Shown here piece after piece: positions 34,938-44,174 of a stretch of DNA of 64,000 nt. The stretch lies in assembly GCA_018436095.1 (NCBI GenBank), contig JAHDMJ010000013.1, positions 124,001-188,000 of the forward strand, in the 5' to 3' direction. Position numbers and translations under genes: made by a program. The notes under the pieces were generated by a model, which saw nothing but the letters and a program-made list of their open reading frames with translations, had not been told where the DNA came from and made no database searches. Positions within the stretch are counted from its first letter, which is position 1, and each line of letters starts with the position of its first letter. Source of the DNA: Clostridia bacterium (GTDB lineage Bacteria; Bacillota; Peptococcia; DRI-13; UBA5745).

Positions 34938-35929
34938 CAGACATTTCCTCCTTCGGTTGCTTTAGCCACAAGTCCTGCCCTTTTTCTGGCTCTTTTGACG
35001 CCAAATCCATAAGTGGACTTGATCCGGGGATCAATGAAGGCATAAGCCATATCCGTCAAAAAGGTAACGATAGTACACATAAAGCAGATGAAGACGACGC
35101 CGCTTAACACCACAGGCGTATCCATAGTCTTTACGCCATCCAAAACGTAGTTGCCCAGGCCGGGGATGGCAAACACGGATTCCACCAGCACAGTGCCGCC
35201 CAGATAGCCGTTGATCCTGGTGCAGATAACCGTCAGAATGGGAATGAAAGCATTGCGCAGTCCGTGGGAAATGACGACTTTAAACTGAGTCTGGCCCTTG
35301 GCCCGGGCGGTTCGGACGTAATCCTGGCGGATGACTTCCAGCATGCTGGAACGGGTCATCCGGGTAATGGTGGCGCTGGCCTGCAGGCCGATAGTGGCTA
35401 CGGGTAAAATCCAGTGTTTAAGCGTATAGCTGCCGGTGGCCGGCAGCCAGCCCAGCTTCAAGGTGAAGATCAGGACGAAGAGCATGGCCAGCCAAAAAGA
35501 TGGGGCGGAGGCGCCAAACAGGGAGATAAAGGTCAGAATCCGGTCAAACAGGGAATATTGTTTGACCGCCGATACCACGCCGGCGATCAGGCCGATGATC
35601 GTACCCACAATAATACCCCAGACCGCAATGGTCATCGTCAGGGGCAGACGGGCAAACAGGGCAGGCGCAATAGGCTGCCGGGTTTTATAAGAATTGCCCA
35701 TATCCCCCTGAATCAGATTGCCGATATATCTGGTCAGCCGGACAATATAGGGGTCGTCCAGTTTTAATTCCTTGTGAATGGCCACGATGTTTTCCTCTGT
35801 GGCCCCTTCGCCCAAAACTACCAAAGCGGGATCGCCGGGCACAAACTCCATCAAGGTAAACAGGAAAACCACAGTGGCCAGCAGCGTAATAACCATGTAA
35901 ATCAAACGTTTGATTATATAGCGAAGCAT
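34937..35929 (-). CDS. dppB: Dipeptide ABC transporter permease (DppB)
   Basis: A 330-residue permease starting MLRYIIKRLIYMVITLL, with FVPGDPALVVLGEGAT, the EAA loop DYVRTARAKGQTQFKVVISH, and the C-terminal VESVFAIPGLGNYV block. It is preceded by a hairpin separating it from dppA; its ribosome site is weak. Confidence 0.93.
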   Translation of the reverse strand: MLRYIIKRLIYMVITLLATVVFLFTLMEFVPGDPALVVLGEGATEENIVAIHKELKLDDPYIVRLTRYIGNLIQGDMGNSYKTRQPIAPALFARLPLTMTIAVWGIIVGTIIGLIAGVVSAVKQYSLFDRILTFISLFGASAPSFWLAMLFVLIFTLKLGWLPATGSYTLKHWILPVATIGLQASATITRMTRSSMLEVIRQDYVRTARAKGQTQFKVVISHGLRNAFIPILTVICTRINGYLGGTVLVESVFAIPGLGNYVLDGVKTMDTPVVLSGVVFICFMCTIVTFLTDMAYAFIDPRIKSTYGFGVKRARKRAGLVAKATEGGNV

Positions 35930-36017
35930 ATTAGTAAAAATGAAATCAAAGCGATTTCATCCTTTCTCCTATTTTAGGCTAGAATAGGAAATCCAAGGTT
36001 CCCTGTGAAAGGCGATG

Positions 36018-36054
36018 AAGATGGGGAAGAGTAACTATTTACTTTCCCCATCTT
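36018..36054 (-). terminator. Hairpin between dppA and dppB
   Basis: An 11-bp perfect stem, AAGATGGGGAA / TTCCCCATCTT, with a 15-base loop and no strong T-run lies downstream of the binding-protein gene. It probably protects the dppA mRNA or attenuates read-through. Confidence 0.6.
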
Positions 36055-36104
36055 TCGTCTCAAATGCTTCCAAAATAAGTTGCGATATTAGTTTCCGTAC
36101 CGTA

Positions 36105-37715
36105 TTACTTGCTGATGAATTGGTAGTAAACCTGTTCGTAGTCGGTAGCCCAATAGAAGCCTTCCACATTGTCTCTGACGGCGGCTCCCAGAGCCTTATG
36201 CCATACGGGGATCATGGTATAGTCCTGCATCAGCATTTCACAGCACTCTTCCCAGATTTTGCCCCGGGCGGTGATATCTTCAGTAGCGGCGCCTTCGGAG
36301 TACTTTTTGAAGAAGTTCTGGTTGTCATAACCGATACGGGCCAGGGCGGCGGAGCCGGGCTGGAGCTGAGCCAGGAAACCGTCGGCTTCCATGGTCAGGG
36401 AAGTAAAGCCGTAGATGCAGATCTGATGGTTGCCCCGGCCCAGGTATTCCCGCATGGGGGCGGATTCCATCTTGTTGACCTTCAAGTTGATGCCGGCGGC
36501 GGCAACTTGAGCCTGGATAGCTTCGGCCATGTCGCAGCGCTGGGTATCGGTGCTTTCCACGGTGATCTCCAAATCAACGCCGTTGGGGAAGCCGGCTTCC
36601 GCCAGCAATTTCTTGGCAGTCTCCACATCATGGCCGGCGCCGTAATATTTCTGATAAGTGGCTTCATTGCGGCCCAGGATGTTGGGAGCAACCAAAGCGG
36701 AGGCGGGCTGGCCGAAATCGCCGTAAGTCAGCTTGACGGTAGCCGCCACGTTGACGGCCCGGGCAAAGGCCTCGCGAACCTTTATATTGTCCATGGGAGC
36801 CTTGGCGGTGTTCAGCAGCAGATAGGTGGTATTGGCACACATATGCTCATTCATGTGTACGCCGTCAATGGCGTCGATGGCGGCAAATTCCCGGGTGTTG
36901 GCGCCGATAACGATATCGTAGTTTAAGGTTTTGGCTTCGGTGGCGGCGGACTCATTGCTCTTGACTATCCGCATATCGATGTTTTTGACTTTGGGTTCGC
37001 CCTGGCGCCAGTAGTGTTCATTGGCAGTAAGCTGGACCATGTCGCCGGGGTTATATTTAACCAGCTTGTAGGGGCCGGTGCCGACGACGGAGGCGCTCAT
37101 CCAGTCGCCTTTGCCTTCTTCAAAGGCTTTCTTGGAGCCGATGGTGCATTGGCTGTTGCACAGGTGGGCAGCCAGAGTCATGCAGGGTTCTTTCAGGTTA
37201 AGGGCAACGGTGTAGGGATCAACGACCTCGGCATCGGTAATGACGTTATAGTGAGAATTGGGAAGGGCAATTTCCTTGGCATAGTTGATGGTCCAGGCCA
37301 CGTCTTCGGCAGTGAAATCAGAACCGTCACTGAACTTCACGTCGTCACGGAGGGTAATGACCATACGGGTGGGCGTTTCCCAGGTGTAGCCGGTAGCCAG
37401 CCAGGGGGTAACCTCACCTTCGGGGGTCATCATAAACAAGGTCTCATAGATCTGGCGGACAATACGATTGTAGCCTTGCTCGTCGTTGTTGCCGGGCTGG
37501 AATACCTCAGGGTCAAAGTTTTGGATAACCTTCAGGGTGTCGGGATCGCCGGTATCAAAGGAGAAGCCGCTTTGTTGGGTTTCGCCGCCGCCGGCAGGGG
37601 CAGTGGCTTCGGTACCGCCGCTGGTGCCGGTGCTGCCGCCGCAGCCGGCCAGCCCGAAAGTGATAAGACTGAGTAACATTGTCAGTGCCAGGGATAAAGA
37701 GACAAACTTTTTCAT
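36105..37715 (-). CDS. dppA: Dipeptide/oligopeptide-binding lipoprotein (SBP family 5)
   Basis: A 536-residue family 5 binding protein. The signal peptide ends in the lipobox GLAGCGG (Cys near residue 25) and is followed by a Gly/Thr/Ser linker. MVITLRDDVKFSDGSDFTAE is the family signature. I chose ATG 37715 (MKKFVSL) with GGAGAGAAGG upstream over 37736. It delivers peptides or related solutes to DppBC. It lies 66 bp after the PLP-lyase gene in the same direction. Confidence 0.93.
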   Translation of the reverse strand: MKKFVSLSLALTMLLSLITFGLAGCGGSTGTSGGTEATAPAGGGETQQSGFSFDTGDPDTLKVIQNFDPEVFQPGNNDEQGYNRIVRQIYETLFMMTPEGEVTPWLATGYTWETPTRMVITLRDDVKFSDGSDFTAEDVAWTINYAKEIALPNSHYNVITDAEVVDPYTVALNLKEPCMTLAAHLCNSQCTIGSKKAFEEGKGDWMSASVVGTGPYKLVKYNPGDMVQLTANEHYWRQGEPKVKNIDMRIVKSNESAATEAKTLNYDIVIGANTREFAAIDAIDGVHMNEHMCANTTYLLLNTAKAPMDNIKVREAFARAVNVAATVKLTYGDFGQPASALVAPNILGRNEATYQKYYGAGHDVETAKKLLAEAGFPNGVDLEITVESTDTQRCDMAEAIQAQVAAAGINLKVNKMESAPMREYLGRGNHQICIYGFTSLTMEADGFLAQLQPGSAALARIGYDNQNFFKKYSEGAATEDITARGKIWEECCEMLMQDYTMIPVWHKALGAAVRDNVEGFYWATDYEQVYYQFISK

Positions 37716-37781
37716 AAATCCTTCTCTCCTAACCATAATATATTTACAGCTTTACTAAGCTGTAGGGAAACAATGTCGGAA

Positions 37782-38987
37782 TTATCTGCCAAATACATCC
37801 AAGGCTTGCAAGAAGTCGTTGACCAGATCCTCGGTGTTTTCCATACCGACGGAGATGCGCATCAGACCATCGGTAATACCCAAAGCTTCCCGTTCTTCCT
37901 TGGACACGCCGGAGTGAGAGGAGATGATGGGATAAGATAAAGACGTGCGGTAGCCCCCCAGAGTCATAGCGTAATGAGGCACCCGTAGCTTAGCCATGAA
38001 CTCATTAATCTTTTGCCAATTCTCGGGCATGTAGAAGGAGAGCATAGCGCCGCAGACGTCACCCTTAAACTGCTTGAGAGCCGTTGCCTTCTGAGGGTGG
38101 CTGGCAAGGCTGGGATGGAGAACTTTTTCCACATAAGGGCAGGATTCCAGAGCCTTGGCCAGAGCGGCGGCGTTTTTGCACTGCCGCTCCAGGCGGACGT
38201 CCATGGTGCGCATGCCCCGCTGGCACAGATAAGCGCTGAAAGGATCCAGGATGCCGCCTACCAGCTTTTGCCGCTGCCAGATTTTGTCCATGGCTTTAGC
38301 ATTACCGGTAGCAGCGCCGGCGCAGACGTCGCTGTGGCCGTTGGCAAACTTGGTCAGGCTGTTGACGGCTATGTCGGCGCCCAGATCCAGGGGCTTGATC
38401 ACGAAGGAAGTGGTAAAGGTATTGTCAACAATATAACAGGCGCCGGCGCCATGGGCGATTTCCGCCACGGCGGCTACATCGATAACTTTAATGGTAGGGT
38501 TGGTGACAACTTCGCTGAAAACCACCTTGGTATTAGGACGAATGTTAGCCTTCACGTTTTCAATGTTGGTGAAGTCTGTCATGGTTATCTCAACACCGTA
38601 GGAGGGCATTACGTCTTCAATAAACTGCATAGTTTCGCCGTACAGGGTGTCATCGGCCAGAATATGGTCGCCGGCTTTCACATGAGCGGAGATGGCGGTG
38701 GTGATGGCAGCCATACCGGAGGAAAATACCAGGCTCTGCTCACCGCCCTCCAGATAGGAAATCATTTCGCTAAGCATGTTGCGGTTAGGATTGCGGGTAC
38801 GGATATAGCTGTAACCCTGGGCCTTGTGCAGCTCCTGAAGCTCGTCCAGGGTGTCTACACAAAAAGCGGTGGACAGATAGACGGGAGGATTAATCGGCGT
38901 GTCCAACCGGCGGTCGCAGAGGACTGCACCTTCACCCAAAATCAGAGTTTCCCGGTGAAGACCATCTTTGTCCGTGACATGATGCAT
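37782..38987 (-). CDS. Cys/Met-metabolism PLP enzyme (methionine gamma-lyase type)
   Basis: A 401-residue fold-type I PLP enzyme. YIRTRNPNRNMLSEM replaces the usual YxRxxNPT; SSGMAAITTAI binds the phosphate and Lys213 in NSLTKFANGHSD carries PLP. Members include methionine gamma-lyase, cystathionine beta/gamma-lyase and gamma-synthase. Beside a peptide transporter a degradative lyase is most likely, releasing ammonia, a 2-oxoacid and a thiol. It is the first gene after the sigma-54 promoter; GGAGG is eight bases before the ATG. A paralogue lies at 44175. Confidence 0.85.
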   Translation of the reverse strand: MHHVTDKDGLHRETLILGEGAVLCDRRLDTPINPPVYLSTAFCVDTLDELQELHKAQGYSYIRTRNPNRNMLSEMISYLEGGEQSLVFSSGMAAITTAISAHVKAGDHILADDTLYGETMQFIEDVMPSYGVEITMTDFTNIENVKANIRPNTKVVFSEVVTNPTIKVIDVAAVAEIAHGAGACYIVDNTFTTSFVIKPLDLGADIAVNSLTKFANGHSDVCAGAATGNAKAMDKIWQRQKLVGGILDPFSAYLCQRGMRTMDVRLERQCKNAAALAKALESCPYVEKVLHPSLASHPQKATALKQFKGDVCGAMLSFYMPENWQKINEFMAKLRVPHYAMTLGGYRTSLSYPIISSHSGVSKEEREALGITDGLMRISVGMENTEDLVNDFLQALDVFGR

Positions 38988-39034
38988 TTACATTACCTCC
39001 TAAATTTAGATATTAGATTGAACTGATTTGATTA

Positions 39035-39050
39035 GCAATTTTCAGGCCAA
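39035..39050 (-). promoter_or_regulatory. Sigma-54 promoter of the PLP lyase-dpp-LarA-like unit
   Basis: The reverse strand reads TTGGCCTGAAAATTGC, with GG and GC spaced by 10 bases, 48 bp before the ATG. All genes from 38987 down to 29303 run in the same direction without another obvious promoter. Confidence 0.75.
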
Positions 39051-39089
39051 TTTGCCGATGTTCTCTGATTGCATAAAATCTTTTTCTAA

Positions 39090-39135
39090 ATTTAGCGAAG
39101 ATGAAATACATCGTTATCTTTAATTTAACGAAAAT
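39090..39135. promoter_or_regulatory. Candidate activator sites (direct repeats)
   Basis: ATTTAGCGAAGAT (39090-39102) and ATTTAACGAAAAT (39123-39135) match at 11 of 13 positions, 33 bp apart. They are upstream of the sigma-54 promoter and in front of the divergent activator gene, as expected for enhancer sites. Confidence 0.4.
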
Positions 39136-39317
39136 ATTTCACTTTGTCAATAATTCCAGAATAGCTTTCTAAATATAAGAACATAAAAATCCGGCAAATT
39201 TCTTGCTTTATTTTTGTCATGATAAGGATGTTTTCTTGCCAAGTCCTAACTTTGACGAGTATAATGGGTTTTAAATATATATATCAGGATTTTGTTGGAT
39301 TTAGATGGGAGGGAATT

Positions 39318-41489
39318 ATGCGTCCAAGAATTGCGATTATATCCGGTTTCTCCAATTGGAGCTCTTATCTGCATGACATGCTATCTTCACTTTTTTCTGA
39401 AAAAATCGAGATTATTGAATATAACAGCGATAAAAACATAATAAGTGAACCTGTAAGCGCAGACCTGATTTTGATATCGGAACCAATAATTTACTATTCT
39501 TCTTACCGCTTTTTTGACTTGTCCACTCCCACTGTCACCATTTCTTCTACTATTACACTCCAGCAATACGAAATGCTGCGGACAATTCCTGTCGGCACCC
39601 GGGTACTGGTAGTTAATGATACAAACAATGCAGTAATTGAAACGATATCTAAATTTATGGATCTTGGATTGAATCATCTGGAATATTATCCTTATAGCCC
39701 TGACAGCATTACTATCACCAATGAAGAGCAGCCTACTGTTGCTGTTACTCCGGGTGAACCCGAATTAGTCCCCAGTTACATTGAGACCGTTATTAATATA
39801 GGAAACCGGGTTATTGACCCCCATTCTCTTTCCGAGATTGCAATACGGACGGGCTTAGAGTATTTGCTTGAAAGTGAAACTATTATTCAATATATGGACA
39901 ATGTTTGCACTTCAAAAAACAGCTTGTCTTATTTGCTGGATCGTACCACAGCAACCAGCAAGGCCTTTTTCTCCCTATCAGATAATCTTGACAAAGGTAT
40001 TGTTGTTGTTGACCAGACAGGCTTGCTTCAGAACTGTAATGAAAAAGCGGCTAACATTATTGGAAATCGTGAAAATACTATAGGAAAGCATATTAGTCAG
40101 GTGTTGCCATGCCAGTTGACGAAGGATATCCGGAAAATAAGCCGTGATACCGGTATAAAGCTTATTAAAATCGGCGGCATTACCGTTTCTCTTCGGATTA
40201 TTCCTATCAGTGCTAATGGGGCCTTTTGCGGCGCAATTATTGAGATCAGCCATTTTGCTGAAGAGGAAAAACGGCAATTTGTTCTGCAACAACATGTATT
40301 GAAAAAAGGCCATATCGCTAAAAGGACGTTTGAGGATGTTATTGCGTTAAATCCTGATATGCTGAACTTAAAGTCAATGGCAGAAAAGTATGCCAAATCC
40401 GCTGCCACGATTCTGATAACCGGTGAGAGCGGAACAGGAAAGGAAATTCTGGCTCAGGCTATTCACAATGCTTCCGATAGAAAAAATGGTCCTTTTGTGG
40501 CTGTAAACTGTTCCGCCCTGCCGGTGAACCTTCTTGAAAGCGAATTATTCGGATACGAAGAAGGAGCATTTACCGGCGCTAAAAAAAGCGGTAAAGCCGG
40601 TTTATTTGAGCTTGCCTCCACCGGCACCTTCTTTTTGGATGAAATCGGCGATATGGATCTATATCTGCAAAGCCGCATTCTGCGGGTGCTGGAAGAACGG
40701 GAAATCCGCAGAATCGGCGGCGGCTCCGTATATCCTGTTGATATCCGCATGGTTGCCGCCACCAACCAAAACCTTTTGGATATGATCGATAAAGGTGCCT
40801 TTCGCAAGGATCTTTACTATCGCCTAAATGTTATTCCTCTGGAGCTCATACCTTTGCGCCATCGTCCGGAGGATATTCTTCCTCTATTCCATCATTTTGC
40901 GAAATTGCAGGGTTTCACCTTCACCCTGTCGCCTCAGGCGGAAAGCAAGCTTATCGCTTATCCTTGGTATGGTAATGTAAGAGAGTTGAAAAATAAGGTT
41001 GAGCATCTGGCCGCATTGAATATGTTTCACTTGGAAGTTGAAGATCTGGAAAACTTGCTTAATACCGGATCAAATGCTTTTGTAACGAAAGCTTCCTTTA
41101 CTGCCAGGCTGATGCAGGATTGTGCCTCTTATGATCCGGCAGAAAGCGCCGGTCTGTCTTCGGACCAAAGTCAAGAGAGGGCCATGAGGCAATTCCGTAA
41201 TGAAATTGCGGGACGGGAATTTTACTATTACCTGGTGATGAAAGCCCTTGTTAAAAGCTGTGGTCAGGGCGTGGGACGTTTGACCATTTTTCAGGATATA
41301 CGGAAGGAAAAATATCAGATGAGCGAGGTGGAAATCCGAAAAATCATCGGGGTGCTTTGCCGTCATCAACTGGCTATACAAGGCAAAGGCAGAATGGGCG
41401 CCCGAATTACCCCGCTGGGTGTTGAATATTTTGAACAGATGCAGGAAAGCTCCTCTTTAAAGAAAATGCTCAGCCATCTTGAGCGCTAA
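39318..41489 (+). CDS. Sigma-54-dependent activator with atypical C-terminus
   Basis: A 723-residue enhancer-binding protein. An N-terminal sensor region (about 1-180, resembling PrpR-type domains) and a PAS domain (about 205-320: LDKGIVVVDQTGLLQNCNEK) precede the AAA+ domain (about 340-580, Walker A GESGTGKE, loop EGAFTGAKKSG). The last 120 residues lack a Fis-type motif and instead resemble a winged helix (MSEVEIRKIIGVLCRHQLAI then GARITPLGVEYF). ATG 39318 follows GGGAGGG. It is divergent from the sigma-54-driven lyase/dpp unit and probably its dedicated activator. The region is AT-richer than its neighbours. Confidence 0.85.
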   Translation: MRPRIAIISGFSNWSSYLHDMLSSLFSEKIEIIEYNSDKNIISEPVSADLILISEPIIYYSSYRFFDLSTPTVTISSTITLQQYEMLRTIPVGTRVLVVNDTNNAVIETISKFMDLGLNHLEYYPYSPDSITITNEEQPTVAVTPGEPELVPSYIETVINIGNRVIDPHSLSEIAIRTGLEYLLESETIIQYMDNVCTSKNSLSYLLDRTTATSKAFFSLSDNLDKGIVVVDQTGLLQNCNEKAANIIGNRENTIGKHISQVLPCQLTKDIRKISRDTGIKLIKIGGITVSLRIIPISANGAFCGAIIEISHFAEEEKRQFVLQQHVLKKGHIAKRTFEDVIALNPDMLNLKSMAEKYAKSAATILITGESGTGKEILAQAIHNASDRKNGPFVAVNCSALPVNLLESELFGYEEGAFTGAKKSGKAGLFELASTGTFFLDEIGDMDLYLQSRILRVLEEREIRRIGGGSVYPVDIRMVAATNQNLLDMIDKGAFRKDLYYRLNVIPLELIPLRHRPEDILPLFHHFAKLQGFTFTLSPQAESKLIAYPWYGNVRELKNKVEHLAALNMFHLEVEDLENLLNTGSNAFVTKASFTARLMQDCASYDPAESAGLSSDQSQERAMRQFRNEIAGREFYYYLVMKALVKSCGQGVGRLTIFQDIRKEKYQMSEVEIRKIIGVLCRHQLAIQGKGRMGARITPLGVEYFEQMQESSSLKKMLSHLER

Positions 41490-41582
41490 ACATTACTGTC
41501 TGAAAACTGATTTAACGTTGCCTGGGGCGAAAGTCCGTGATATTATCGTCGTAGAAGGTATAAACAAAGGATGGTGAAGTTT

Positions 41583-42428
41583 ATGCGGGAGATCAAGGCG
41601 GCGCTGATTACAGAAAAGGTGAAGGAGCTTTTTCTGAAGATCAGCTATGAGATTGGCGACGACGTGTTGTGCAGCCTTAAGGAAGGCAAAGACAAAGAAA
41701 TATCGCCTATCGGTAAGGCGATATTGGAGGAGATTATTGAGAATGATACGTTGGCGGCCAAAGAGCGGATGGCTGTTTGCCAGGATACGGGCATGGCTGT
41801 AGTCTTTGCGGAAGTAGGCCAGGAGGTTCATATTACCGGCGGAGATTTTCAGGAAGCCATCAATCAAGGAGTGAGGGAAGCTTACGGCCAAGGCTACCTG
41901 CGCAAGTCTGTGGTGTCCGATCCCTTGTTTGAACGCAAAAATACCCAGGATAATACGCCGGCGGTAATTTATACGGACATCGTGGCCGGCGGCGGTATAA
42001 AGCTGGCGGCTACGGCCAAGGGCTTTGGCAGCGAAAACATGAGCCGGCTTAAAATGCTGACCCCTGCCGACGGCCAGCAGGGTGTGCTGGATTTTATTGT
42101 TGAAACGGTATCTTTGGCCGGACCCAATCCTTGCCCGCCCCTGGTGGTGGGGGTATGCGTGGGAGGCACTATGGATAAAGCAGCCCAATTAGCCAAAAAG
42201 GCCACTATGCGTCATCTGGGTTTCTCAAATCCTGATCCCCGCTACCAGGCTTTAGAGGAAAAAGCCTTGGCGCTGATCAATGAGACAGGCATCGGCCCCG
42301 GCGGTTTAGGAGGCCTGACCACCGGTTTGGCAGTGCATATCGATTGGTATCCCACCCATATTGCCGGTTTGCCGGTGGCGGTAAACATCTGCTGCCATGC
42401 GGTACGTCACGATACTGTGGAAATATGA
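41583..42428 (+). CDS. Class I fumarate hydratase/tartrate dehydratase alpha subunit
   Basis: A 281-residue alpha subunit of the two-subunit Fe-S hydratases. Cysteines lie in AVCQDTGMAVVF, GVCVGGTMDKAA and the late ICCHAVRHD; GPNPCPP is also conserved. It hydrates fumarate to malate with a 4Fe-4S cluster; some relatives use tartrate. GGTGAAG precedes ATG 41583; ATG 41571 is possible. It is 17 bp from the beta-subunit gene. Confidence 0.88.
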   Translation: MREIKAALITEKVKELFLKISYEIGDDVLCSLKEGKDKEISPIGKAILEEIIENDTLAAKERMAVCQDTGMAVVFAEVGQEVHITGGDFQEAINQGVREAYGQGYLRKSVVSDPLFERKNTQDNTPAVIYTDIVAGGGIKLAATAKGFGSENMSRLKMLTPADGQQGVLDFIVETVSLAGPNPCPPLVVGVCVGGTMDKAAQLAKKATMRHLGFSNPDPRYQALEEKALALINETGIGPGGLGGLTTGLAVHIDWYPTHIAGLPVAVNICCHAVRHDTVEI

Positions 42429-42445
42429 GGAAGGGAGGGGTTACT

Positions 42446-43021
42446 GTGGCAGAGGTAAAGAGAATACAAACGCCGCTGACCAAGGATGTGGCTGCCGGAC
42501 TGCGGGCCGGCGACAGGGTGCTGATCAGCGGTATCATTTATACCGGCAGGGATGCGGCCCACAAAAGACTGGTTGCCCTTTTGGAAGAGGGCAAAGAATT
42601 GCCGGTGGATATCCGCAATCAAATTATTTATTATGTGGGGCCGGCGCCGGCTCCGCCGGGCAAGGCTATTGGGTCTGCCGGCCCTACCAGCAGCTACCGG
42701 ATGGACCGCTATGCTCCTGTTTTGATCGAAAAGGGGCTAACCGGTATGATTGGCAAGGGCTTGCGGGGGCCGGCGGTAATTGAGGCCATGAAAGCCCATC
42801 AGGCGGTGTATTTTGCGGCTACGGGGGGAGCGGCTGTAGTCATTGCCCAATCCATTATTTCCCAGGAAATTATCGCCTATGAAGATTTAGGGACGGAAGC
42901 TATTCACCGCTTAGAGGTGAAGGATTTTCCCGTTATTGTGGCCATTGACAGCCAGGGCAATAATCTTTATGAGACGGGCAGAAAAGAGTATCAGGGCAAA
43001 GGCAATCACAGCAATATTTGA
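42446..43021 (+). CDS. Class I fumarate hydratase/tartrate dehydratase beta subunit
   Basis: A 191-residue beta subunit starting at GTG 42446 behind GGGAGGGG. It has GDRVLISGIIYTGRDAAHKR, the YVGPAPAPPGKAIGSAGPTS block and GKGLRGPAV, all typical of the swivel-like C-terminal domain. With the preceding protein it makes one enzyme. Its last 16 bp overlap the convergent MerR gene. Confidence 0.9.
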   Translation: MAEVKRIQTPLTKDVAAGLRAGDRVLISGIIYTGRDAAHKRLVALLEEGKELPVDIRNQIIYYVGPAPAPPGKAIGSAGPTSSYRMDRYAPVLIEKGLTGMIGKGLRGPAVIEAMKAHQAVYFAATGGAAVVIAQSIISQEIIAYEDLGTEAIHRLEVKDFPVIVAIDSQGNNLYETGRKEYQGKGNHSNI

Positions 43022-43824
43022 ATTTCGTACACGCACTCCATAAATTGATGGAAATTATCTTCATATTCGTTGGCAACAACAAGACGGTTATCGTTGATCG
43101 TCTTGTTGTTTTCTTTATCTCCGAAATATTTGCGGATATAACCGGGGTCGAAGTCTTCCGTAAGGATTTTGCCCCGAAAGCACAGATATTCGCCGGCAGG
43201 AATGCTGCGGATGAAGGGATGATCCAGTTCAGGCTTATCTTTCAAATAGACGAAATAGGCTTGAGGACGGATATTGCCGTCTAAGAGCTCCCGGAAATCT
43301 AAAATATAACCGACCTGGCGCAAGAAAGAGACTTCTTCAAACTCTTTCTTGCTTTTTTCTTTGGTTAAGCGGTAGCCGGCAGAGCCGTAGGTGGAGTCCC
43401 CGGGGAAAAAGGGAGCGGCCAGCATATGGCGTTCCGGTTCCCGAACCTTGAAAGGAATATCGGGATAGTGGTTTTTTTCGATATGCTGATAATAATCCAC
43501 GTACCAATCGATACAGTTTTCGATTTCCTGTAATTTTTTTATCTTGTGCTGTAAAGCTTGTTTCTGGTTATGCAGGACCCGTACCAGGTCCTTGGGGTTG
43601 GAGCTGGCTAAAGCCTCCTGAATATCCGTCAGGCTGAGGCCCAGGTTCTGAAGGTATTTGATCCGCTCGATAAAGTGGATCTGATCGTAAGTGTACTGGC
43701 GGTAGCCTGTCTGCTCGTTGATGACAGCCGGCTGAACCAGGCCCACCCTGTCATAGTAACGGAGGGTTTGGGAGGAGATGCCCAAAAGGGATGAGACTTC
43801 GCCAATAAAATATAGGTCCTTCAT
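43006..43824 (-). CDS. MerR-family regulator with effector-binding domain
   Basis: A 272-residue regulator. The N-terminal MerR domain (IGEVSSLLGISSQTLRYYDR, then TGYRQYTYDQIHFIERIKYL) is joined by a coiled coil (about 80-120) to a GyrI/BmrR-like ligand domain (to 272). Such proteins untwist promoters with long spacers. It is divergent from the PLP lyase gene, whose promoter has a 19-bp spacer, so it probably activates lyase and nhaC. Confidence 0.88.
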   Translation of the reverse strand: MKDLYFIGEVSSLLGISSQTLRYYDRVGLVQPAVINEQTGYRQYTYDQIHFIERIKYLQNLGLSLTDIQEALASSNPKDLVRVLHNQKQALQHKIKKLQEIENCIDWYVDYYQHIEKNHYPDIPFKVREPERHMLAAPFFPGDSTYGSAGYRLTKEKSKKEFEEVSFLRQVGYILDFRELLDGNIRPQAYFVYLKDKPELDHPFIRSIPAGEYLCFRGKILTEDFDPGYIRKYFGDKENNKTINDNRLVVANEYEDNFHQFMECVYEIQILL

Positions 43825-44080
43825 ATGAGCCTCCCTGCATTAAAAAATATGTGTGGTCTGAGCAAGCTTATTTTAACGCAGCAAATGGGGGAATTCAATG
43901 ATTTACAGGATTTACTTGTGGAAAAAGCCTTGCAGTTAACTATAAGGTTAGCTGTCCCGTTCTGGGCAGGAGAGAGGGAAGGGAGGTTTTGCACCGGGAA
44001 AAAACCCAGGCAAGGGAAGGATCAAGTTAAAAAACAGCAAAAGTTAAGAGAATATTTTTTGTTTTCCGCTCCGCAGCCTG

Positions 44081-44111
44081 TTGACTTTATAGTTAACTAA
44101 AATGATAGGAT
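44081..44111 (+). promoter_or_regulatory. MerR-type promoter with 19-bp spacer
   Basis: TTGACT (44081-44086) and TAGGAT (44106-44111) are separated by 19 bp. The spacer contains the perfect 10-bp palindrome TAGTTAACTA (44090-44099), close to its centre. This is the layout of MerR-activated promoters. A second TTAAC-containing dyad lies at 43934-43956. The rest of the 43825-44174 gap holds no gene. Confidence 0.55.
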
Positions 44112-44174
44112 CAAATCGCAAGCAAATGAACCGCAGCAATAGCGTGAAATGTGGAAAAGGAGCTGACACAACTT

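Noticed and set aside
36015-36926. 303-codon forward frame over dppA
   Set aside because: Antisense to a clear family 5 binding protein.
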